A stretch of DNA of 64,000 nucleotides from Bacteroidales bacterium (GTDB lineage: Bacteria > Bacteroidota > Bacteroidia > Bacteroidales > UBA932): contig JAFYYW010000031.1 of the NCBI GenBank assembly GCA_017548985.1, positions 1-64,000 of the forward strand, in the 5' to 3' direction. The position numbers were made by a program, and so were the translations under genes. The notes under the pieces were generated by a model. That model did not search any database, was not told the DNA's origin, and saw only the letters and a list, made by a program, of their open reading frames with translations. Below, piece by piece: positions 34,467 to 42,125 of this stretch (positions are counted from its first letter, which is position 1; each line of letters starts with the position of its first letter).

Positions 34467-37400
34467 CTATTCTTCATAAACCGCGAAAGACCTGATCCTC
34501 GGCTGGGCCTTGTAGGAATCGACTATTAACCGCAAGGAAACCAACTCCACAGGATCGAACTTGGCGATACGTTTGTGGCCGATGTTGGTGCCATCACAAA
34601 GCGTCAATGTGGAGCCATCAGTCTTGACCCCTTCTATATGCCAGACCAAAACTCTTTCACCCTCAGTTATTTCCTCCTGTAATACGACCCGGTCGACGGT
34701 CATCTTGGAAGGTAACTTTATCGTGAAATCACTTCCTTTCCCGGAGGTCGTGGCCGCCGGGTTTCCGTAGCGCCGCCTGATGGCCTCGCCATATTCTTCC
34801 GCCCGCTTGACATCAGCGTCAGGAATAAGCCCGCGATTGTCGATAACCAAGCCCAGAAGCATATTCGTGTTGCGGCCAACGCTGGTCTCGTATTTCTCCA
34901 TCAGCTCATCAAGGTCGTACAGCTGGTCATCCTCGCCCTCATGCCACATCCAGCCACCCCCGAAGGAACTTTGCCTACGGAGAGTGAAATCCGACTCTCC
35001 AGGACACCAGAAAGGGGCGTCGGGGCGGCCGTTTAAGCCATTCACGACAATCACACCGTCGGAATTGGTCGTCGAATCCGCCGTGGCCCAGCAAGGATCC
35101 GGAGCGGTTCCCACCTCATTTCCAACCCAACGGATCAGATTCTCATAACCATAAGGACCTTGGAAGGCGATCGCTTCCGGCTGCAGTTTCCTGATGAGAG
35201 AGAGCACATCCGCCCCTCCCTGGGCAGGAGAAAGAATACCACCGTCGAACCACACCTCGAACAATGGACCGTAATTACCCCAAAGCTCGGTCAGTTGCCT
35301 CAAGATAATATCGCTGTATTCCTCCTGGGTGATGGGGGATCCGGGCTGAACAAGTCCAGGATTATCCACCCACAGGTACCCGTTGGTGGCCATATTAGCA
35401 TATATTCCCGGCTTGACACCGTACTTGCGGCATGATTCGACAAAATCAGCGACAATATCTCCCTTACCGTCTTTCCATGGGGACCGGCTGATGTTGTAAG
35501 TATGTGTTGACGTCGGCCAAAGGGTGAAACCGCTACCATGTTTGGCTGTGAGGACGGCATATTTCGCCCCAAGTTTGGCGGCAGTCTCTATCCACTGGTC
35601 GGTGTCAAGTTCCGTCGGATTGAATGTGGTGGGATCAGGATGGGTCCCATAGTTCCTATGGTTGTACTCAGGATGGAATACCGGCATGTCCAGGTGCAGC
35701 AACACTCCGATTTCGGCTTCAGCCCAATCCAGCTGAACCTTGTCGGGGCACACGATATGGGTATCCGGCACTCCGGCGGTCATAAGCGCTTTAAGCTCAT
35801 CGAGATGCTTCTGGTAGACATCCCTGGGAGAACATTTGTGAGCCTTGCAGATTGAAGCGGCCATTCCAACAACTTCCCCCATCATTCCACCTGTGCGCAT
35901 CACCCGGATAGTCCCAAGCGCGGCGTGTGTCACGCTGATGTCCCGGCCGGCCATCAACAGGTTACCTATATTTCTGGAATACAGGCACCTGTAAGGCACG
36001 GCATATTCATTATGCCATTTGGTGACGCTTTTCGCCCTGAAAGGCTCCTCACTTTCCATTCCCGGTTCAGGCATAGGATAGTGAAGGTCCATTCCCCATG
36101 TCGCCGTGAATGAGGCGTCGTCGAACTGGACATTCTCCGTGATGTCCTGCTCTTTAAGCACAACGTCACCCATAAGGCGGCGGGACTCACGCTTACCACC
36201 GATGCAAGCGACCCACTCAAGTCGCTTATTCCCAAATTGTTCCTTGAATTTGGGGCTGTTCTTAAGATAGGCCCAGTTGCCATAGACCGCCCTAAGTCCG
36301 TGGTCTCTTATACGCTCGATCTCCTCTACCTGATCCCTGCCGAGACCGGTTTCCCAATCCCACTCACCATGGACTATTGGAATGCAGGTCGAGTCATTGA
36401 ACTGGATCGCCCAAGGGCATTCGGGGAACTCGATCCCTGAGCTTTTTTCGGTCCCTGAGCCTGTCGAAGGGGTCGAAGGGTCGGCATCAGAGGCGTACCA
36501 CTGGACGGAAGTACCCATCGTCAGCATGTCTGCCTCATCCGGAGCCTGTGTCTCGCCTGTCTCCGCCTTGCTCTCCCGGCCCATCCTATAGTCGGCTCCG
36601 GCCATGAAACCGAGATTGGCGTCACCGGTGCAATCGGCGAACAGGCGGCCTTTAAGGATAATCTCCTCACTTGTGAATATGTCTTTGGCGACTATAGAAC
36701 GGATCTTCCCGCCACGAGTCTTCGCGGAAATGGCCTGCTTGCTCAAGAATAAGGTGATATTCGGTTCATTCAGAATAGCTTCCAGTTTCTTGTCATCCTC
36801 ATAATTGGAAGCCGGGCCAGCGTTGTGGATCATCTTTTCGGGATGCTTTTTCAAGACGTCCAGAATATGTTTGCTTCTTGGAGATTCGGGGTTTTGTCTT
36901 GCCTCGTGATTGGTCCAGTGGCCGATTCCTCCGATCTCATCCATTAAGCGTCCGAGGTTGGGATATGGTTCCTTGTATATGAGACCGGACAAGCCAACCC
37001 TGATCTCCGAGGAATTGTTTCCTCCAAGGACAGGGCGGTTTTGTACCAAGGCTACCTTGCAACCCAAGCGGGCAGCAGTTATAGCCGCGCATATTCCCGC
37101 GATACCACCTCCTACGACGACAAAGTCGTACTTCCCTGCCTTGGTTGGTTTGTTGATACCCAACGCTTTACGCCTGAAGGCCGCATCGGGGTCCGGAGCC
37201 GGGGCGCCGATGTCCCTGGTCAGGTATATGGCGTCACAGCGTCCCTCGAAGCCTGTCAGGTCGTGAAGAACGATTTTATTCTCGCCTTTAGCCAACTCGA
37301 CAGTACCTCCGTCTTGCCAGGCCCATTCTTCGGTCAATGTCCCGAAAACAGCCTCGGATGCCTTCCCGTTGAGGATGACCTGAAACCGTCCCGGACTCTC

Positions 37401-37673
37401 AGTCCTTCCCCAGGTCCTTGTCCAATCCCTGGTACGGACCCAGAGGCGATAAGTTCCTCCCGAAGGGGCGTTGAAATTGGTGTAAGCGTCGGCAACCGGA
37501 TTTCCAAGGCCATGGGCAATGAGATATGGCGATCCCATCTGGGCCATACTCTGGTTGTCATTCGTCCATCCTCCGAGATCCGCAAACCCTTCCGCCTCAA
37601 GGAATATGGACTGGGCGGAGAGGGAAAGAGGAAGTAGAAGCGCCGCCAATATGAGCGCGACTCGTGATCTCAT
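34467..37673 (-). CDS. FAD-dependent oxidoreductase fused to GH29 alpha-L-fucosidase
   Basis: A single 1068-residue frame holds three parts. Residues 1-20 are a signal peptide; 21-165 form a carbohydrate-binding-like beta sandwich (GTYRLWVRTRDW). Residues 180-640 are an FAD-dependent oxidoreductase of the PF12831 type, with the dinucleotide motif VVVGGGIAGICAA (184-196) and a C-terminal NLLMAGRDISVTHAALG FAD loop. Residues about 645-1068 are a GH29 domain: HPDPTTFNPTELD, YAVLTAKHGSGFTLWP and EVWFDGG with the nucleophile Asp810, plus a C-terminal beta domain. This would couple oxidation of a sugar to release of fucose in the periplasm; the oxidised substrate is unknown. Residues about 395-412 come from the PSTPSTGSG repeat and form a disordered loop in the oxidase part. 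No frameshift is seen, so the fusion is real. Confidence 0.85.
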   Translation of the reverse strand: MRSRVALILAALLLPLSLSAQSIFLEAEGFADLGGWTNDNQSMAQMGSPYLIAHGLGNPVADAYTNFNAPSGGTYRLWVRTRDWTRTWGRTESPGRFQVILNGKASEAVFGTLTEEWAWQDGGTVELAKGENKIVLHDLTGFEGRCDAIYLTRDIGAPAPDPDAAFRRKALGINKPTKAGKYDFVVVGGGIAGICAAITAARLGCKVALVQNRPVLGGNNSSEIRVGLSGLIYKEPYPNLGRLMDEIGGIGHWTNHEARQNPESPRSKHILDVLKKHPEKMIHNAGPASNYEDDKKLEAILNEPNITLFLSKQAISAKTRGGKIRSIVAKDIFTSEEIILKGRLFADCTGDANLGFMAGADYRMGRESKAETGETQAPDEADMLTMGTSVQWYASDADPSTPSTGSGTEKSSGIEFPECPWAIQFNDSTCIPIVHGEWDWETGLGRDQVEEIERIRDHGLRAVYGNWAYLKNSPKFKEQFGNKRLEWVACIGGKRESRRLMGDVVLKEQDITENVQFDDASFTATWGMDLHYPMPEPGMESEEPFRAKSVTKWHNEYAVPYRCLYSRNIGNLLMAGRDISVTHAALGTIRVMRTGGMMGEVVGMAASICKAHKCSPRDVYQKHLDELKALMTAGVPDTHIVCPDKVQLDWAEAEIGVLLHLDMPVFHPEYNHRNYGTHPDPTTFNPTELDTDQWIETAAKLGAKYAVLTAKHGSGFTLWPTSTHTYNISRSPWKDGKGDIVADFVESCRKYGVKPGIYANMATNGYLWVDNPGLVQPGSPITQEEYSDIILRQLTELWGNYGPLFEVWFDGGILSPAQGGADVLSLIRKLQPEAIAFQGPYGYENLIRWVGNEVGTAPDPCWATADSTTNSDGVIVVNGLNGRPDAPFWCPGESDFTLRRQSSFGGGWMWHEGEDDQLYDLDELMEKYETSVGRNTNMLLGLVIDNRGLIPDADVKRAEEYGEAIRRRYGNPAATTSGKGSDFTIKLPSKMTVDRVVLQEEITEGERVLVWHIEGVKTDGSTLTLCDGTNIGHKRIAKFDPVELVSLRLIVDSYKAQPRIRSFAVYEE
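36434..36480 (-). repeat. In-frame dispersed repeat, TTCGACAGGCTCAGGGA type, inverted copy
   Basis: The complement of TTCGACAGGCTCAGGGA is at 36452-36468, with CCCTTCGACC to its upstream side on the minus strand (up to 36480). A degraded second unit, GCTCAGGGAT on the minus strand, is around 36434-36442. It encodes PSTPSTGSGTEKSSG in the FAD-GH29 protein. Confidence 0.85.
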
Positions 37674-37690
37674 TGTCTTATAAAAGTAGC

Positions 37691-39490
37691 TTACAATTTG
37701 ACATCCACATAGTTAGGATAATGATCCGTCAGAGGGAGGGTGTATTCATCCATCATGCAATAATAGGTGAGAACCTCCGTTCCCTCCTGGGCATTATGGA
37801 TGAAGAAATGGTCCAAAGCGCCGGTCGCCCGGTCAGGCCCCTTCCTGGAACTCTCAGCGGAAAAAGCCTTGGCATCGCAACGGTGATGTCCATTATGATT
37901 GTCACCAAACACCTTGGCCACCTTGTAACAAGGCATGTAACCCTCGTCAAGGAGCTGCCGGATGGGAACCGTATCTTCCTCACAATTCATATCTCCCATA
38001 AGGAAGATCACGCAATCATATTCAGCCTTCAAGGCATCCGCCTCAGCCATCATAAGGCGTATCTGGGACGCCCTCGCCATGGTGCTCCCCGGCTGGGCCT
38101 CGTCAGGCCTCCACCAAAGGTGGGTGTTGAGGATGGCGAAAACCTTACCTGTGTCCTTATGACGGAAAACCGCCGAGGTGAAAGACTTGGTGTTGGCGTT
38201 GCTGTACTGTTTGGGGGTGTACAGGTTATATCTGACTTTGAGGAGCTCCACCACAGTGCTGTCATAGAAAACCGGAGTGAAATTCCAAGAGCCGTCTTCC
38301 TCACACGCGTTAGTGAAACCCTGATCCCTGAGCTTCGGGGCAAGATGACCGTCCATGTGGGATGAATATTCCTGAAGGGTCACAATGTCTGGCTTGTAGT
38401 CCGCGACCATCTTGGCGAAACCGACGCTGCGGACAGAATCCCTCGGATCGACACCCAGCGGAACCCAAGACTCCGGAATGGCCTCACTGTCATACTGCCA
38501 GATATTGTCGTCGAATATTCTCAGATTCGTCCCCTCGCTACGGGTGGCAGGGTCAACCACCGGGTCGAACCTCAACTCGGGGAGAACCCGCACCTTATAG
38601 AGCCTCCACTCCGGATCAAAGCTCAATACCTTGTCCGGATTGACGAGATAGACATGATTTGTCCACCAGCTGGTCTCCGCGACTGTGTAGATGAACTTCT
38701 CGCTGGATTTGTCATAGTTCAGGGACTTCACATAGACCTTGCCCTCGAGTGGGGCGAACGGTGAGAATGTTTTCCCGATAATGTCGAACACATAGACACC
38801 TCCGGTGTTAGTAACAATCAATCCGTCTTCCCCGGCAGCGGAAAGCTCATGTCCACCGGTTCCCGGCAAAGGATACTTCTCCTCCAACACCAGGGACGGT
38901 GTGGCGGAATCCCAATCCTTCAGGGAATATTTCCTGAGCTCATCGAAACCAAGAGCGAACAGACATTGATACTTGTCAGACCAAACCACTCCGTGGCCAC
39001 TGTACAATGAGTCTTTCCAGACACACACATCGGGATTGGAGACATCGTAAATCTCCAGGCTGTTACCCTTGGGATTGGTGGAATTCGCGACGGCGATCCT
39101 GTCTCCGGGCAACTTGTCAGCCGAATGCGCCATAGGCGTAAGCGCGTGGAAAAGGCATTTCTTGGTGGCGATATCCAGCAGAAGGGTTCCTCCGGCCGAT
39201 GAGGTCAGCAGGAGATGCTCGCCTCCGTCCACCGGTTTGCAATCATCCAGGACCCTCATGGCATCGCGGTACACATCAGGAATCTGGCCATAAGACTCAA
39301 AGACATTCCAGTGCCAGATGACAGCGGGGGAATCATCAGTGGATTTGGTGACGTCCACAATGTAGAGATCTTTGTCGCCACAGGCGACGACATAGTCACC
39401 CCATGAAGAAGGGTCCGGTTTCTTCTCAGAATCGCAGCCCGCTGAAAACAACAGCGAAAAAGCCACAAAGAATAATATCGCTCGTCTCAT
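37691..39490 (-). CDS. DUF6528-type beta-propeller fused to endonuclease/exonuclease/phosphatase domain
   Basis: The 599-residue lipoprotein (lipobox LLFSAGC) has two parts. Residues about 30-290 form a beta-propeller resembling DUF6528 (YVVACGDKDLYIVDVTKS, WHWNVFESYGQIPD, GTGGHELSAAGEDGLIVTN). Residues about 315-599 are an endonuclease/exonuclease/phosphatase domain, with LRIFDDNIWQ, VTLQEYSS (metal-binding Glu), ILNTHLWWR, LMGDMNCEED and DHFFIH...TDHYP, a full metal-dependent hydrolase set. The enzyme would cut a phosphodiester or phosphomonoester at the cell surface; its substrate in a sugar operon is unclear. It sits between DUF4861 (4-base overlap with its start) and the FAD-GH29 gene. 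Confidence 0.8.
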   Translation of the reverse strand: MRRAILFFVAFSLLFSAGCDSEKKPDPSSWGDYVVACGDKDLYIVDVTKSTDDSPAVIWHWNVFESYGQIPDVYRDAMRVLDDCKPVDGGEHLLLTSSAGGTLLLDIATKKCLFHALTPMAHSADKLPGDRIAVANSTNPKGNSLEIYDVSNPDVCVWKDSLYSGHGVVWSDKYQCLFALGFDELRKYSLKDWDSATPSLVLEEKYPLPGTGGHELSAAGEDGLIVTNTGGVYVFDIIGKTFSPFAPLEGKVYVKSLNYDKSSEKFIYTVAETSWWTNHVYLVNPDKVLSFDPEWRLYKVRVLPELRFDPVVDPATRSEGTNLRIFDDNIWQYDSEAIPESWVPLGVDPRDSVRSVGFAKMVADYKPDIVTLQEYSSHMDGHLAPKLRDQGFTNACEEDGSWNFTPVFYDSTVVELLKVRYNLYTPKQYSNANTKSFTSAVFRHKDTGKVFAILNTHLWWRPDEAQPGSTMARASQIRLMMAEADALKAEYDCVIFLMGDMNCEEDTVPIRQLLDEGYMPCYKVAKVFGDNHNGHHRCDAKAFSAESSRKGPDRATGALDHFFIHNAQEGTEVLTYYCMMDEYTLPLTDHYPNYVDVKL

Positions 39491-40347
39491 AAATCACGTA
39501 CTAGGTCAAACCATTCGGAAGATGTCTTGATATTGCCCTTCGACCAACAGGAACCAACACAGTATGAAAGAGTTCCGCCAGAAGGAACCGCTTTCAGCAA
39601 GAGAGCGTGGTCGAGTTCCTCCGACACCAGGGTCGAGTCGGCATCCGGCATCACTATCGCCACTCCGATCATCCCGTCCTCCGGCTCAACACTTTGGTCG
39701 GAGGCCCGTTCCCAGATGGCCAGGCGGTCACCCGCCTCAAGTTGGTCACGGACAGTATCCAACTCTCCATGAAGCTTGAAACCGGCGGCTATAGTGAGGA
39801 TGTCTGTCCCGGAATATATGTAGGTGTCCTCAACCTTTATGAAATACGTCCCGGCAGTCACAGTGACCTTTTTGACAAGGGACGCGCTGACCCCATCCGC
39901 GACTTCCCAAGCCGGATAACGAAGTTCAAAAACTATCTTGTCGGAAGTCTTTTTCAGGATCTTAAATGAGCGGTAATTCGTGGCCGGCCAACAAAGCTCA
40001 CCGTCGATAATGGGTACGGAGGCACCGCCGCCGAGGCTCACAGCCACCTTATAACAATCTTTCCCGCCATGGTCTTTATGGTAATAATTACCGTCAGTCA
40101 ACGCATTGGCGTACCACTCGTCAGCCACAAGTTTTCCGGGCAGTTTCACCCAAATATCCAATCCGGGTGAAGTCGGGTTACCTTCCAGTGCCTTGCCGTA
40201 GAAACGTCCGGCGATGAGATCGTTCTCGAACACAAAGTCATCCGCCCTTTCAGGAACCACCCTGGCCATGACTATCTTCTGGGCAGGAGCCTTGCAACCG
40301 CCAAAGGCGAGAATTGTGATGAGAACGAATGTCAAAATATTTCTCAT
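39487..40347 (-). CDS. DUF4861 family lipoprotein
   Basis: The 286-residue product has a lipoprotein signal (ILAFGGCKA, Cys19). Sequence such as FENDLIAGRFYGKAL, DIWVKLPGKLVADEWYANA and NYYHKDHGGKDCYKVAVSLG matches DUF4861 proteins, which are common beside pectin- and ulvan-degrading enzymes. I do not assign an activity. The conserved His-Lys-Asp-His segment (YHKDHGG) is a plausible catalytic or metal site. It ends with an ATGA overlap into the downstream fusion gene and starts 1 base after kduI, so it is tightly bound to uronate catabolism and could make the unsaturated uronate or ketoacid that KduI uses; that is inference. Confidence 0.75.
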   Translation of the reverse strand: MRNILTFVLITILAFGGCKAPAQKIVMARVVPERADDFVFENDLIAGRFYGKALEGNPTSPGLDIWVKLPGKLVADEWYANALTDGNYYHKDHGGKDCYKVAVSLGGGASVPIIDGELCWPATNYRSFKILKKTSDKIVFELRYPAWEVADGVSASLVKKVTVTAGTYFIKVEDTYIYSGTDILTIAAGFKLHGELDTVRDQLEAGDRLAIWERASDQSVEPEDGMIGVAIVMPDADSTLVSEELDHALLLKAVPSGGTLSYCVGSCWSKGNIKTSSEWFDLVRDL

Positions 40348-40348
40348 T

Positions 40349-41191
40349 CTATCTCAAATCTTTAGTCTCACACCAATCCATATCATTGTAGTCGTCATTC
40401 TCCCCGCACATTCCCCAGATGAAGGTGTAGTTGCGGGTGGCGCAAGCGGAATGGATACTCCATTGGGGCGAGATGACAGCTTGCTCATTACGCATCCAGA
40501 TGTGCCGCGTCTCCTGGGGTTCTCCCATGAAGTGGCAGACGGCAGCGTCCTCAGGAAGCTCGAAGTAGAAATAAACCTCCATCCGGCGGTCATGTGTGTG
40601 GGCCGGCATCGTGTTCCACACGCTTCCAGGAGCAAGCTCGGTCATCCCCATCTGAAGCTGGCAGCAAGGAACGACTTCCTTGACCAGCAAACGATTGATT
40701 GTCCTTTCATTAGACTCTTCAAGACTGCCCAGACGCATCACCACGGCATCCTTCTTGGAAACCTTTTTCACACCAGTCTCCTTGTGGGCGGTCGCCGAGC
40801 AGAAATAAAAGTGAGCGGGCATTGAAGGGTTGTCACTCTTGAATATGACATGACGGTCGCCGCGACCCACATACAGAGCCTCTTTATATTCCAGATGATA
40901 CTCGTCATCGCCTACCGTCACGGTTCCCGCACCGCCGACATTGATAATTCCGAGTTCCCTGCGCTGGGTAAAGTATTCCGACCTCAAGATCTCGGGAGCT
41001 GAGAGGAGAAGTCCCTCCTGAACCGGGACAGCCCCACCGGTGATGATACGGTCGAACATCGAATAGACCATATTGATCTCGTCAGGAGCCATCACCTTTT
41101 CGACGAGATATTCTTTCCGGACCCTCGCCGTGTCGTAATGCTTGGCGTCGAGATTGCTCGAGGCCTGGCGAACCTCACAATTCAGTTTCAT
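40349..41191 (-). CDS. kduI: 5-dehydro-4-deoxy-D-glucuronate isomerase
   Basis: The 280-residue cytoplasmic cupin starts MKLNCEVRQASSNLDAKHYD and carries the Zn-binding segment MPAHTHDRRMEVYFYF and the later WSIHSACATRNYTFIWGM, as in KduI. It isomerises 5-keto-4-deoxyuronate, the form taken by unsaturated uronic acids after lyase cleavage of pectin or similar polymers, to 2,5-diketo-3-deoxygluconate. The next enzyme, KduD, is encoded 7 bases upstream in the same operon. Its length matches the family. The presence of KduI implies that unsaturated uronates enter the cell, so a lyase should act outside, although no recognised polysaccharide lyase is in this window. Confidence 0.95.
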   Translation of the reverse strand: MKLNCEVRQASSNLDAKHYDTARVRKEYLVEKVMAPDEINMVYSMFDRIITGGAVPVQEGLLLSAPEILRSEYFTQRRELGIINVGGAGTVTVGDDEYHLEYKEALYVGRGDRHVIFKSDNPSMPAHFYFCSATAHKETGVKKVSKKDAVVMRLGSLEESNERTINRLLVKEVVPCCQLQMGMTELAPGSVWNTMPAHTHDRRMEVYFYFELPEDAAVCHFMGEPQETRHIWMRNEQAVISPQWSIHSACATRNYTFIWGMCGENDDYNDMDWCETKDLR

Positions 41192-41198
41192 ATCTGGT

Positions 41199-42002
41199 TT
41201 ATTTTGGCTGTTTTCCGATATATGCTAAAATGCCTCCATCGACATAGAGGATATGCCCGTTGACGGCGTCAGAAGCGTGGGAGGCCAGGAATACCGCCGG
41301 ACCTCCAAGTTCGGACGGATCCAGCCAGCGACCTGCCGGGGTCTTGGCGCATATGAACGAATCAAATGGATGGCGGCGCCCGTCTGGCTGAACCTCCCTG
41401 AGCGGCGCGGTCTGGGGAGTGGCTATGTAACCAGGACCTAACCCGTTGCACTGGATATTATACTCCCCGTACTCGGAACATATATTCCTGGTCAGCATCT
41501 TCAGACCTCCCTTGGCAGCGGCGTAGGCGGAGACGGTCTCGCGGCCGAGCTCAGACATCATCGAGCAGATGTTGATGATTTTCCCTTCCCGACGTTCCAT
41601 CATCTCCGGAAGCACGGCGGCACTCATGATGTATGGCCCGACAAGGTCAATGTCAATAACTTCCTGGAATTCCTCACGGCTCATCTCATGCATGGGAATA
41701 CGCTTGATGATCCCCGCGTTGTTGACAAGGATGTCTATCTGGCCGACCTCATCATGTATTTTCTTCACCATGGCCGCGACAGCCTTCTCATCCGTAACAT
41801 CGCAGAGATAGCCTTTGACATTCTCTATCCCGGCGGCTTTGTAATTATCCAAACCGAGCTGGAGGGTCTTTTCGTTGCGGTTATTGAATATGATTGTCTT
41901 GGCTCCGGCGGCGACGAACGCTTTCGCTATCTCGAAACCGATACCGTACGCTCCTCCGGTAATCAAGGCGTTCTTGCCCTCAAGTGAAAAGAGATTGGTC
42001 AT
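41199..42002 (-). CDS. kduD: 2-dehydro-3-deoxy-D-gluconate 5-dehydrogenase
   Basis: Starting at the ATG at 42002 the product has 267 residues; an in-frame TTG at 42017 would add five. It is a classical short-chain dehydrogenase: nucleotide motif GGAYGIG near the N-terminus, NNAG, the catalytic Ser in SMM and YAAAKGG (Tyr and Lys). It reduces 2,5-diketo-3-deoxygluconate to 2-keto-3-deoxygluconate with NAD(P)H. The gene is first in the minus-strand operon and diverges from uxaC, with a TACTTTTG promoter element at 42041-42034. Its product KDG is the substrate of KdgK in the divergent operon, so the two operons form one pathway. Confidence 0.93.
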   Translation of the reverse strand: MTNLFSLEGKNALITGGAYGIGFEIAKAFVAAGAKTIIFNNRNEKTLQLGLDNYKAAGIENVKGYLCDVTDEKAVAAMVKKIHDEVGQIDILVNNAGIIKRIPMHEMSREEFQEVIDIDLVGPYIMSAAVLPEMMERREGKIINICSMMSELGRETVSAYAAAKGGLKMLTRNICSEYGEYNIQCNGLGPGYIATPQTAPLREVQPDGRRHPFDSFICAKTPAGRWLDPSELGGPAVFLASHASDAVNGHILYVDGGILAYIGKQPK

Positions 42003-42032
42003 ATTTAGTGTTTTCAATTATGATTGCCCTAT

Positions 42033-42082
42033 ACAAAAGTACAAACGATCGCGTTAAAAAAGCAAAACATTTGTATTTTTGT
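42033..42082. promoter_or_regulatory. Symmetric divergent promoters between kduD and uxaC
   Basis: Inverted arms ACAAAAGTACAAA (42033-42045) and TTTGTATTTTTGT (42070-42082) match at 12 of 13 positions and are 24 bases apart. Each arm contains a TAnnTTTG -7 element: TACTTTTG on minus (42041-42034) and TATTTTTG on plus (42074-42081). This arrangement could let one regulator control both uronate operons. Confidence 0.55.
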
Positions 42083-42125
42083 GTACAGTGTCACAAAACA
42101 TGTTAACCACAACCGATCTCAAGAA

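Noticed and set aside
36430..36490. Possible frameshift in the FAD-GH29 gene at the repeat
   Set aside because: The frame stays open and domain motifs continue on both sides; the repeat is simply in frame.
42024..42125. Upstream extension of uxaC and similar extensions of kdgK, GH38, SGNH and flippase frames
   Set aside because: The added residues cross promoter elements or displace signal peptides inward, and family lengths fit the internal ATG starts.
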